A DNA stretch of 5,736 bases from Leptospira congkakensis (GTDB lineage Bacteria; Spirochaetota; Leptospiria; Leptospirales; Leptospiraceae). Below, piece after piece: positions 1 to 5,528 of the stretch (position 1 is the first letter of the stretch; every line of letters starts with the position of its first letter). A program made the translations under genes and the position numbers. The notes beneath the pieces were generated by a model, which made no database searches, was not told the DNA's origin, and saw nothing but the letters and a program-made list of their open reading frames with translations. The stretch lies in the NCBI RefSeq assembly GCF_004770265.1, contig NZ_RQGQ01000019.1, positions 1 to 5,736 on the forward strand, read 5' to 3'.

Positions 1-113
1 GTTAGGGATTGGCACGACGCTTGCGCAAGCAAGAGGAGTGACAAAAGCCTATGTGTCGGAGACCGAGCGAGGGCGTAAGTCCCGAAGCGAAGCGGTTAGT
101 TGCTGTTATACGC
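1..113 (-). repeat. attC-like site A (partial, long type)
   Basis: This is the right part of an attC-like repeat whose left end lies outside the window. It closely matches site C from about position 1372 onward, including a central perfect palindrome GCTTGCGCAAGC (19-30). It ends in the R box GTTATACGC (105-113), which pairs with GCGTATAAC at 990-998, the other end of the same cassette. It is the downstream attC of the outer-membrane-protein gene, which stops 10 bases away. Confidence 0.7.
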
Positions 114-123
114 TGGACTGCGA

Positions 124-963
124 TTAGAACGCTACACCTAAGCCGAATTTTGCAGAATATTCTTGTATAGACCAAATATGTGCCATTCGTTTACTTTTAG
201 ACTCAAAGAGTGTAGAATCTGGAACTTTGTAGGCATCATAATTTGTTGCCATCGCTTCAACTAATAGATAAAAGCTTTCTGATAAGAAAAATCTAGAACC
301 TGCCGTTAAAGTCGACTGATAAATAATAGCCATATCTTCAATGTTTCGTCCGTATCCAAAACCAACCCTAACAAAAGGATCGAAAATTGGGTGACTAATA
401 AAGTGATATGCCAAGTGAATTCCGATTGTAATTAATTGTAAAAATTTAGTATTAGATTTAGTGTTATAAGGTAAAAGAATCTCTCTTAGTATTGCATTTT
501 CGCGAATAGCAGGATTACCAAAAAAACTTTTCTCATTATCATAGATAAGATTGTTATCGAATCTTGTCTGACTAAGATTATCAGCTTGAAAATTAGTATT
601 ATTTAAACTTATTCCTAATCCAAATTTAGGACTAAATAAGTATTCGGTGAATAAAGCGAATGATTGACTTTTAAGTTTAGGTTTTGGAGAGTTTTGAAAG
701 GTATAAAAACTAGCAAATTTCTGTTCTTGAGTTCCATATAAAGATGTAGTATCTCCAATAACTTCGTGACGATTATAAAAGTCATTATTCTTGTTCATTA
801 CATTGTCATCAATTCTGTGTAGGTTTTTGTTAGGAATTAAAAAGGAATGAGCAGCTGTAACTTCAACGAAGAATTTTTTTTTATTATATATGTTTTGTGC
901 CAATAGTTGGTTTTGGGATAGAAGGATAGCTAAGAGGATTGCATATATTTTAATTTGTTTCAT
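124..963 (-). CDS. Predicted outer-membrane beta-barrel protein (cassette gene)
   Basis: The 279-residue protein has a Sec signal peptide: K2 and K5, a hydrophobic core at residues 6-15, and a likely signal-peptidase I cut after A22 in LLAQ. The mature part is rich in alternating polar and aromatic stretches that look like beta strands (about 101-124, 174-206, 218-240, 262-279). It includes DPFVRVGFGYGRN (195-207) and ends in KFGLGVAF, a C-terminal Phe like the export signal of outer-membrane barrels. Residues 40-100 are polar and could be a loop or insertion. I do not recognise the exact family. The start follows the cassette joint by about 35 bases with no clear Shine-Dalgarno sequence (AACCTATTAA precedes ATG), and the stop is 10 bases from attC A. 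X1 lies directly upstream and could supply the promoter. Confidence 0.75.
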   Translation of the reverse strand: MKQIKIYAILLAILLSQNQLLAQNIYNKKKFFVEVTAAHSFLIPNKNLHRIDDNVMNKNNDFYNRHEVIGDTTSLYGTQEQKFASFYTFQNSPKPKLKSQSFALFTEYLFSPKFGLGISLNNTNFQADNLSQTRFDNNLIYDNEKSFFGNPAIRENAILREILLPYNTKSNTKFLQLITIGIHLAYHFISHPIFDPFVRVGFGYGRNIEDMAIIYQSTLTAGSRFFLSESFYLLVEAMATNYDAYKVPDSTLFESKSKRMAHIWSIQEYSAKFGLGVAF

Positions 964-989
964 TTAATAGGTTTTAATTTAGCAGTCTT

Positions 990-1121
990 GCGTATAACGA
1001 ACTAGTCTTGACGAAGTTTCCCGCCCTGAGCCTGCGTCGTAGGCGTTAGGGAAGCGGGAAATTTGCCGAAGGCCGAACGAGGCCTTGTGCCGAAGTGAAG
1101 CGTTAAGACGCTGTTAGTTGC
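990..1121 (-). repeat. attC-like site B (short type, belongs to X1)
   Basis: A 132-bp repeat between GCGTATAAC (990-998) and GTTAGTTGC (1113-1121). The outer boxes do not pair with each other; each pairs with the far end of its neighbouring segment, as in integrated integron cassettes. The inner L boxes GTCTTGACG and CGTTAAGAC pair with one wobble. The left arm folds as a hairpin (CCCGC/GCGGG, GCCT/AGGC) and is followed by the GCCGAAGGCCGAACGAGG motif common to all sites here. Confidence 0.72.
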
Positions 1122-1328
1122 AGTGTGCCGTTCGAGAATAAATTAATTATAAGAAAGAACTGGAAGTCCCACCGGAATTCTTCAACAAATGAAGCAAAGT
1201 AAATCAAAGAGGGACTTTGTTCAACAAGCGTTAAGAGTTTAATATACTATTAATCTAGAATTCCGTATAAATAAAAAAGTGAAATAAAGAAACCTGACGA
1301 GAACGAAATTTAGCACATTGCAACTAAC
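1113..1328 (-). repeat. ORF-less cassette element X, copy 1
   Basis: The segment lies between attC B and attC C and is repeated at 5312-5528 with scattered substitutions. Its ends GTTAGTTGCAGTGTGC and GCACATTGCAACTAAC are inverted repeats with one G/T wobble. The most conserved part is 1159-1236, with dyads AAGTCCC/GGGACTT (1164-1170, 1211-1217) and TTGTTCAACAA (1217-1227). The only minus-strand reading frame of note is a GTG-started 25-codon one (1239-1316) beginning just inside the joint; its counterpart in copy 2 starts with ATG and runs 31 codons. A 26-codon plus-strand frame seen in copy 2 is broken here. The element sits immediately upstream of the outer-membrane-protein cassette. Its function is unknown. 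Confidence 0.7.
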
Positions 1329-1486
1329 GAACTAGACTAACCGACGTAGGCTGGCCCTGAGTCCCGACGGGACGTTAGGGACTGGAACGACGCTTGCGTA
1401 AGCAAGAGGAGTGCCAGAAGCCTATGTGTCGCAGACCGAGCGAGGGCGTAAGTCCCGAAGCGAAGCGGTTAGTCGCTGTTATGTGC
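1320..1486 (-). repeat. attC-like site C (long type, belongs to HNH cassette)
   Basis: A 167-bp repeat from GCAACTAAC (1320-1328) to GTTATGTGC (1478-1486). The L boxes GACTAACCG (1335-1343) and CGGTTAGTC (1466-1474) are perfect complements. The spacers are GAACTA on the left and GCT on the right. The centre carries GTCCCGACGGGAC and GCTTGCGTAAGC hairpins. The HNH gene stops 8 bases to the right. Confidence 0.75.
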
Positions 1487-1493
1487 AGTGCCA

Positions 1494-2612
1494 TTAATTT
1501 CTACTTTTTTTGGGGAAAATATATCTTGAAAGTTTGTTAACTATTTCAGAGGTTAATAATCTCAAGGCTTCGTCTGTTATTGGTTCACCTTGTGGTATTA
1601 ATTTAGCAACGGTATTTTTCCATGCTGATCTAAAGATTCGGGAAACTAAATTATCAAAATTTCTTTTTTCAGCGATCTTCATTACTCTATCTACTCTCTC
1701 TTGAAGGAAATGAGATTTTGGTTCTGAATTCGGATATGTATATTGAAAGATGAAACTTGGAAGGTAATTAAAATTGATTTTTTTTGGAATTTCGTTTTTT
1801 GAGAAAATATCATAAACATAAAGTAATGAAATGTCTTCGCCACAGTATTCATCACTTAACTTTACTATATAGTGGTAGATATTGAAATACTCAACTATTG
1901 CATATAGCCTTTTTTCCTTTTGATGACCATGAATAAAGATACTGTGGTTTATATCCGATGTTTCTATATCATAAAGGGAAAATTCAGGTATTATTGGTTC
2001 AACTAAATTCTGGTTATATATTTTTAACTGTTCAATTGCTTTTTTGACTGGTTCTATGTTTTGAGTTTTATAGATGTAATAGTTCAATGCAGTTTTCAGA
2101 ATCGATGGGAATATTTCTTTTCCGCCAATAGAAAGATCGGCTTGTATAGGTTCTATGAACTCTTCCTCTACATTAACTGCATGATTTAGAAATTCTTCTA
2201 CATTTAATTTTAGATATTTTCTTTTTAGGCCTTCCAGAATATTTTTTGCTTCTTCTATAGTTCTTGCTGTAATTTTTATATTTATTTTTTCTCCTGTTAC
2301 TTTTTGGACAACTTTAGGATCTTTTAAATGAAATTTACCGTCAGATGTGACTTTGAATTTTTCTCCAGTTTTTATTTTTTCAACGATGATTGGTTGTGGT
2401 TCGCCAACCTCTCTATCAATATTCAAAACATTACAGATAAAATTAAATTGTTTTGCAAATTCTGAATCAGATGTAGCTCCAAAATCTGAATTACATGTTT
2501 TACATAATAAATCTAGTGATTTTAGTCTTCCGCCGATTGAATTGGGAAGAATATGTTCTTTTGATTGATTTTGTTCATTTATTTCATTATGACAAATATA
2601 GCAGATTCTCAT
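1494..2612 (-). CDS. HNH-endonuclease-like protein (cassette gene)
   Basis: The 372-residue protein has an N-terminal zinc-bound HNH-type module: C4-x2-C7, then E19-H20-I21 with P23 and G27-G28, then C37-x2-C40-N41 and F44-G45. This matches the pattern of the HNH_5-like group (CxxC, EHIxP, GG, CxxCN). H20 would be the metal-activating histidine, N41 the central asparagine, and the four cysteines a structural zinc site. Residues about 60-372 are not recognisable to me and have no signal peptide or obvious membrane segment, so the protein is probably cytoplasmic. Such nucleases occur in mobile DNA and defence loci; a defence role here is inference only. The ATG lies about 34 bases inside the cassette joint, in an AT-rich leader with no Shine-Dalgarno. 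Element Y1 lies directly upstream on the minus strand. Confidence 0.8.
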   Translation of the reverse strand: MRICYICHNEINEQNQSKEHILPNSIGGRLKSLDLLCKTCNSDFGATSDSEFAKQFNFICNVLNIDREVGEPQPIIVEKIKTGEKFKVTSDGKFHLKDPKVVQKVTGEKINIKITARTIEEAKNILEGLKRKYLKLNVEEFLNHAVNVEEEFIEPIQADLSIGGKEIFPSILKTALNYYIYKTQNIEPVKKAIEQLKIYNQNLVEPIIPEFSLYDIETSDINHSIFIHGHQKEKRLYAIVEYFNIYHYIVKLSDEYCGEDISLLYVYDIFSKNEIPKKINFNYLPSFIFQYTYPNSEPKSHFLQERVDRVMKIAEKRNFDNLVSRIFRSAWKNTVAKLIPQGEPITDEALRLLTSEIVNKLSRYIFPKKSRN

Positions 2613-2646
2613 TTAATTATTTTAAAATATTAAATTTTATGGCATT

Positions 2647-2780
2647 GCACATAACGAACTAGTGTTAACGAAGTTTCCCGCCCTGAGCCTGCGTAGTAGG
2701 CGTTAGGATAGCGGGAAATTTGCCGAAGGCCGAACGAGGGCGGCAGTCCCGAAGTGAAGCGTTAAGACGCTGTTATACGC
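2647..2780 (-). repeat. attC-like site D (short type, belongs to Y1)
   Basis: A 134-bp repeat from GCACATAAC (2647-2655) to GTTATACGC (2772-2780). The left L box GTGTTAACG faces CGTTAAGAC with one mismatch. The body is nearly identical to site G, which sits in the same position relative to Y copy 2. The left R box pairs with GTTATGTGC at 1478, the far end of the HNH segment. Confidence 0.74.
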
Positions 2781-2799
2781 AGTTGGTCCGTAAAGTAAA
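2772..2799 (-). promoter_or_regulatory. Possible promoter at the 3' end of Y1, reading toward the HNH gene
   Basis: On the minus strand TTTACT (2794-2799) is followed after 16 bases by TATAAC (2772-2777), a 4/6 and 5/6 match to sigma-70-type hexamers. The -10-like hexamer is part of the R box GTTATACGC. The same arrangement is present in Y2. The next gene on this strand is the HNH gene, about 160 bases downstream across attC D. The evidence is sequence similarity only, and such matches are common in AT-rich DNA. Confidence 0.2.
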
Positions 2800-2987
2800 A
2801 GATATAGATACGAAGTATCACAAAAGTGAAGCGCGCAAATTTCTTCTTTTTTCCGTGAATCATTGAATTTGCATTAAAATCAAGAGAAGCCATCGGGTAA
2901 GTTATGCACCAACATTTAGTATTTTTACTTCTTCGTTTTAAATTTGCGCGCTGTTTTTTTCTATTTATTCTACCAATTGCGTATAAC
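2772..2987 (-). repeat. ORF-less cassette element Y, copy 1
   Basis: The segment lies between attC D and attC E and is repeated at 4981-5195. Its ends GTTATACGCAGTTGGT and ACCAATTGCGTATAAC are inverted repeats with one G/T wobble. Inside are a hairpin GATAC-GAA-GTATC (2807-2819) and a perfect 13-bp long-range inverted repeat, AGCGCGCAAATTT (2830-2842) and AAATTTGCGCGCT (2940-2952), followed on the plus strand by G and seven T. A 43-codon minus-strand frame (2762-2893, ATG start) ends inside the attC L box and is open in both copies, but no ribosome site precedes it. The element may be a non-coding RNA gene, a small-peptide gene or a promoter cassette; the sequence alone does not decide. Confidence 0.7.
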
Positions 2988-3144
2988 GAACTAGTCTTCC
3001 CGAATTTCCCTGTAGCCGAGCCTCCGAAGGAGGCGTTGGCGTCGGCGCGACTTGTTGCGAAGCAAGAAGCGTGCCGGAAGGGAATTTGCCGTAGGCCGAG
3101 TGAGGCCTTGTGCCGAAACGTAGCGGGAAGACGCTGTTATGCGT
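2979..3144 (-). repeat. attC-like site E (long type, belongs to DUF5063 cassette)
   Basis: A 166-bp repeat from GCGTATAAC (2979-2987) to GTTATGCGT (3136-3144). The L boxes GTCTTCCCG (2994-3002) and CGGGAAGAC (3124-3132) are perfect complements, although the box differs from those of the other sites, so the two halves have changed together. The centre holds GCCTCC-GAA-GGAGGC (3020-3034) and TTGC-GAA-GCAA hairpins inside a TTCCCT/AGGGAA stem. Confidence 0.75.
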
Positions 3145-3336
3145 AGTGTTTTTTTATTACTATTATTCCGAGATGTTATATAGATAATACTCTTCGTATT
3201 TCTTTCTCTTAGATTGTACGGCTTAAAAATATTTATAAAATTTAATGATTAGAAAAGAAATGTTTTTTTTATTAAATTTATTTTTAAGATTTTGTTTTCT
3301 AGAATTATTTTTAATTAAATTTGTAGTTCTTTTTAT
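3145..3336. other. AT-rich stretch between attC E and the DUF5063-like gene
   Basis: About 190 bases, very rich in A and T with several T runs, lie downstream of the DUF5063-like gene inside the same cassette. I see no convincing open frame, hairpin terminator or repeat. In the other gene cassettes the stop codon is 7-18 bases from the attC, so this gap is unusual and may be decayed sequence or an unrecognised trailer. Confidence 0.5.
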
Positions 3337-3798
3337 TTAAAGTCGATATTTTAAATGGAAAAGGAAATAAGTTAAATTTGAGATATGTTGTCCCCAATGA
3401 TGCATGTAACCTGATTTAAAATGCCATAAAGCATTATCACTAGATGTATTTTCAAAAAACCATACAATTTCTTTAAAATCTTTTACTAAGTCTGTTAAAT
3501 CATCATATGGATCTACTTGTATTATTTTATTTTCCTGGGATTCAATTGTAACATCATATACTGTATTGTAGGCTTTAAATTCTGGAAAGTTCATTTCTAT
3601 TTTTTTCCTAACTTCCCAATAATCTAAATTCGGCGGGTCAGGGTATACTGAATTATCTAAATTATAGTCAGTTTCATAATATAAGGAATGTATTCGTAAA
3701 AGTTGTCCCATTAGGATATCAGCTTTATCGTTTTCACTTAATATATGGTCGCTCCATTTTACAAATTCTTTGAGATTAATTAGTAATTTTGCGTTCAT
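3337..3798 (-). CDS. DUF5063-like protein (cassette gene)
   Basis: The 153-residue soluble protein has no signal peptide. Its C-terminal half matches my recollection of the DUF5063 pattern: an acidic D-D-L-T-D-L-V-K-D-F-K-E stretch (about 99-110), then A-L-W-H-F-K (123-128) and H-H-W-G-Q-H (133-138) near the C-terminus, with Y60-W61 in the middle. The family's function is not known to me. I chose ATG at 3798 (MNAKLL) because the upstream in-frame ATG at 3822 lies within the R box of attC F and would add MRNVLKFF, leaving no leader inside the cassette; neither start has a Shine-Dalgarno. The lipoprotein cassette lies upstream on the same strand across attC F and the two could be cotranscribed. 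Confidence 0.7.
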   Translation of the reverse strand: MNAKLLINLKEFVKWSDHILSENDKADILMGQLLRIHSLYYETDYNLDNSVYPDPPNLDYWEVRKKIEMNFPEFKAYNTVYDVTIESQENKIIQVDPYDDLTDLVKDFKEIVWFFENTSSDNALWHFKSGYMHHWGQHISNLTYFLFHLKYRL

Positions 3799-3816
3799 AA
3801 AAAATTTTAAAACATT

Positions 3817-3985
3817 ACGCATAACGAACTAGTGTAAACGACGTTCCCCGACCCTGAGTCCCGGAACGGGACGTTAGGGACTGGCATGTAGCTTGCGTAT
3901 GCGAGCGAATGCCAGGAGGGGAATGTGTCGCAGACCAAGCGAGGCCGTAAGTGCCGAAGCGCAGCGTTTCCGCGATGTTATGCGA
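3817..3985 (-). repeat. attC-like site F (long type, belongs to lipoprotein cassette)
   Basis: A 169-bp repeat from ACGCATAAC (3817-3825) to GTTATGCGA (3977-3985). The left L box GTGTAAACG faces CGTTTCCGC; the AAACG/CGTTT part pairs. The centre has GTCCCGGAACGGGAC and a GCTTGCGTATGCGAGC dyad. The lipoprotein gene stops 18 bases to the right. Confidence 0.73.
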
Positions 3986-4003
3986 AGTTCTTTAAGTTTT
4001 CAA

Positions 4004-4840
4004 TTATTTATAGCACATACCAGAAATCTGGTATTGTTTATTGTTTTTGTCTATGTGAAAACAATACTTTTTTCCAGACTTCATCCTGTAGCAATTATTC
4101 TCATCACGAGTATCGATTAGGATTTGCGAAAAAATTGTTCTAATTTCTTCTTTAATTTCATTATCATATGTCTTTATCGGGAAATTCAAATCTTCTTCTA
4201 CTTGATTACATCTTTGTCTTAATTCGAATTCACATTTTGTCAATTTTTCGAACTCATCGAAATGAAAATTTTTAATCGTTGAATTTAGTTTAGTAAAAAA
4301 TTCATTTTGATTGGAATGATCGTATTTTTTTCTATTCCGAATCATTTCGCATTTGGCAAATTCAATATACGAATCTACTACAACGTGTTGGCCAAATTCT
4401 TTTTCTCGATATATATCAAAAGGAAATAGGTTTTTAAAATTTTTTAATTTAGAAAGTTTGATATTATCATCTTTTTCCTCTAATATTTTTTCAAGAATAT
4501 CGGATGGAGTTTTATGATTTTTTAATATAAATTGATCAAAAATATAGCCGTGAATTTCTGAACCAAGATTAGTGTCAACGCCCTCGATATAGATCCATTT
4601 TCCTTTAATTCCATTTATAATGGTTGTTTTTTCACCGTATTGAATTATTTGGACTTCGCTTCCACCTTGAATAAGACCAAGAGATATCGAATCAGGATTT
4701 GGTTCTTTCCTCACATTAATGTTTTTTCCTATTATGAATGAGGTTTTTGCCGTCTCGGAAGTTTGCTTATTAGATTCGCAGTTGTATATAATCGAACTTA
4801 GGATTACATAAAAGAGTAGTTTCTTTATTTTATTAATCAT
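4004..4840 (-). CDS. SH3b-domain lipoprotein (cassette gene)
   Basis: The 278-residue protein has lysines at 4, 6 and 7, a hydrophobic segment at 8-19 and a relaxed lipobox I18-Y19-N20-C21, of the kind tolerated in spirochaetes, so C21 would be lipidated and the protein membrane-anchored. Residues about 34-107 form a bacterial SH3 domain: INVRKEP (41-47), GLIQGGSEV (55-63), KWIYIE (81-86) and GYIFDQFI (98-105). SH3b domains often bind peptidoglycan or peptides; the ligand here is unknown. Residues 108-278 are polar and contain several cysteines, mostly near the C-terminus, but match nothing I recognise. The ATG lies 18 bases from the R box, after TTTAAAAACTAT with no Shine-Dalgarno. Element Y2 lies directly upstream and might drive transcription. 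Confidence 0.78.
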   Translation of the reverse strand: MINKIKKLLFYVILSSIIYNCESNKQTSETAKTSFIIGKNINVRKEPNPDSISLGLIQGGSEVQIIQYGEKTTIINGIKGKWIYIEGVDTNLGSEIHGYIFDQFILKNHKTPSDILEKILEEKDDNIKLSKLKNFKNLFPFDIYREKEFGQHVVVDSYIEFAKCEMIRNRKKYDHSNQNEFFTKLNSTIKNFHFDEFEKLTKCEFELRQRCNQVEEDLNFPIKTYDNEIKEEIRTIFSQILIDTRDENNCYRMKSGKKYCFHIDKNNKQYQISGMCYK

Positions 4841-4857
4841 ATAGTTTTTAAAGAATT

Positions 4858-4989
4858 TCGCATAACGAACTAGTGTTAACGAAGTTTCTCGCCCTGAGCC
4901 TGCGCAGTAGGCGTTAGGGAAGCGGGAAATTTGCCGAAGGCCGAACGAGGGCTAGTCCCGAAGTGAAGCGTTAAGACGCTGTTATACGC
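4858..4989 (-). repeat. attC-like site G (short type, belongs to Y2)
   Basis: A 132-bp repeat from TCGCATAAC (4858-4866) to GTTATACGC (4981-4989), nearly identical to site D apart from its left R box. That box instead matches GTTATGCGA at 3977, the far end of the lipoprotein segment. The left hairpin has GCCT-GCGCAGT-AGGC. Confidence 0.74.
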
Positions 4990-5008
4990 AGTTGGTCCGT
5001 AAAGTAAA
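4981..5008 (-). promoter_or_regulatory. Possible promoter at the 3' end of Y2, reading toward the lipoprotein gene
   Basis: The same minus-strand TTTACT (5003-5008), 16-base gap and TATAAC (4981-4986) arrangement as in Y1, again with the -10-like hexamer inside the R box. The lipoprotein start lies about 140 bases downstream across attC G. Conservation between copies does not test function, because the whole element is conserved. Confidence 0.2.
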
Positions 5009-5195
5009 AGATATAGATACGAAGTATCACACAAGCGAAGCGCGTAAATTTCTTCTTTTTTCCGTGAATCATTGAATTGGCATTAAACTCAAGAGATGCC
5101 ATCGGGTAAGTTATGCACTGACTTTTAGTATTTTTACTTCTTCGTTTTAAATTTGCGCGCTGTTTTTTCTATTTATTCTACCAATTGCGTATAAC
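4981..5195 (-). repeat. ORF-less cassette element Y, copy 2
   Basis: This second copy of Y has a handful of substitutions and one fewer T in the T run. The GATAC-GAA-GTATC hairpin (5016-5028) is unchanged. The long inverted repeat is AGCGCGTAAATTT (5039-5051) and AAATTTGCGCGCT (5149-5161); the single C-to-T change leaves a G-U pair in a plus-strand RNA. The 43-codon minus-strand frame (4971-5102) remains open with four amino-acid differences from copy 1. Its left attC is the same type as that of copy 1, while its right neighbour differs. Confidence 0.7.
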
Positions 5196-5320
5196 GAACT
5201 AGTGTTAACGAAGTTTCCCGCCCTGAGCCTGCGCAGTAGGCGTTAGGGTAGCGGGAAATTTGCCGAAGGCCGAACGAGGCCGTGAGTGCCGAAGTGAAGC
5301 GTTAAGACGCTGTTAGTTGC
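5187..5320 (-). repeat. attC-like site H (short type, belongs to X2)
   Basis: A 134-bp repeat from GCGTATAAC (5187-5195) to GTTAGTTGC (5312-5320). The body is very close to sites B, D and G. The L boxes GTGTTAACG and CGTTAAGAC pair with one mismatch. The right R box pairs with GCAACTAAC at 5520-5528. Confidence 0.73.
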
Positions 5321-5528
5321 AGTATGCCTTGCGAGTAAAATAGTGTAGATAAAATGGAACTGGAAGTCCCACCAGAATTCTTCAACAAACGAAGCAAAGT
5401 AAATCAAAGAGAGACTTTGTTCAACAAGCGTTAAGAGTTAGATATACTGTTAATCCAGACTTCCGTATAAATATAAAAGAAAAATAAAGAAACCTGACGA
5501 GAACGAAATTTTGCATATTGCAACTAAC
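5312..5528 (-). repeat. ORF-less cassette element X, copy 2
   Basis: This second copy of X has ends GTTAGTTGCAGTATGC and GCATATTGCAACTAAC, inverted repeats with one G/T wobble. The terminal repeat differs from copy 1 (GTATGC against GTGTGC) on both sides together, so the ends changed in step. A minus-strand ATG frame of 31 codons (5421-5516) begins just inside the joint and is hydrophobic and basic in its first half. A 26-codon plus-strand frame (5354-5434) exists only in this copy. The function is unknown. Confidence 0.68.

Noticed and set aside
1173..1265. CGGAATTC/GAATTCCG dyad in X1 as an RNA stem
   Set aside because: Both arms are changed in X2 (AGAATTC and GACTTCCG) without keeping the pairing.
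1510..2568. Plus-strand frames inside the HNH gene
   Set aside because: They lie antisense to a gene with a clear conserved zinc and HNH pattern.
2830..2960. Simple intrinsic terminator at the end of Y1 on the plus strand
   Set aside because: The two stem arms are about 97 bases apart, too far for a standard terminator hairpin; kept instead as part of an RNA-structure hypothesis.
2979..3144. tRNA or other classical structured RNA gene in the GC-rich repeats
   Set aside because: No cloverleaf, T-loop motif or CCA end; the dyads and flanking complementarity fit recombination sites.
2904..3146. 80-codon plus-strand open frame running from Y1 through attC E
   Set aside because: The matching place in Y2 has ATG CAC TGA, an immediate stop, and most of the frame is the attC itself.
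3893..4143. Two overlapping plus-strand frames across the end of attC F into the lipoprotein gene
   Set aside because: They translate recombination-site DNA and the antisense of the lipoprotein gene; no ribosome site or recognisable domain.
5354..5434. 26-codon plus-strand frame in X2 (MELEVPPEFFNKR...)
   Set aside because: In X1 the ATG is AAG and a TGA interrupts the frame, and it opposes the cassette direction. The DNA is well conserved, so it may matter for another reason.
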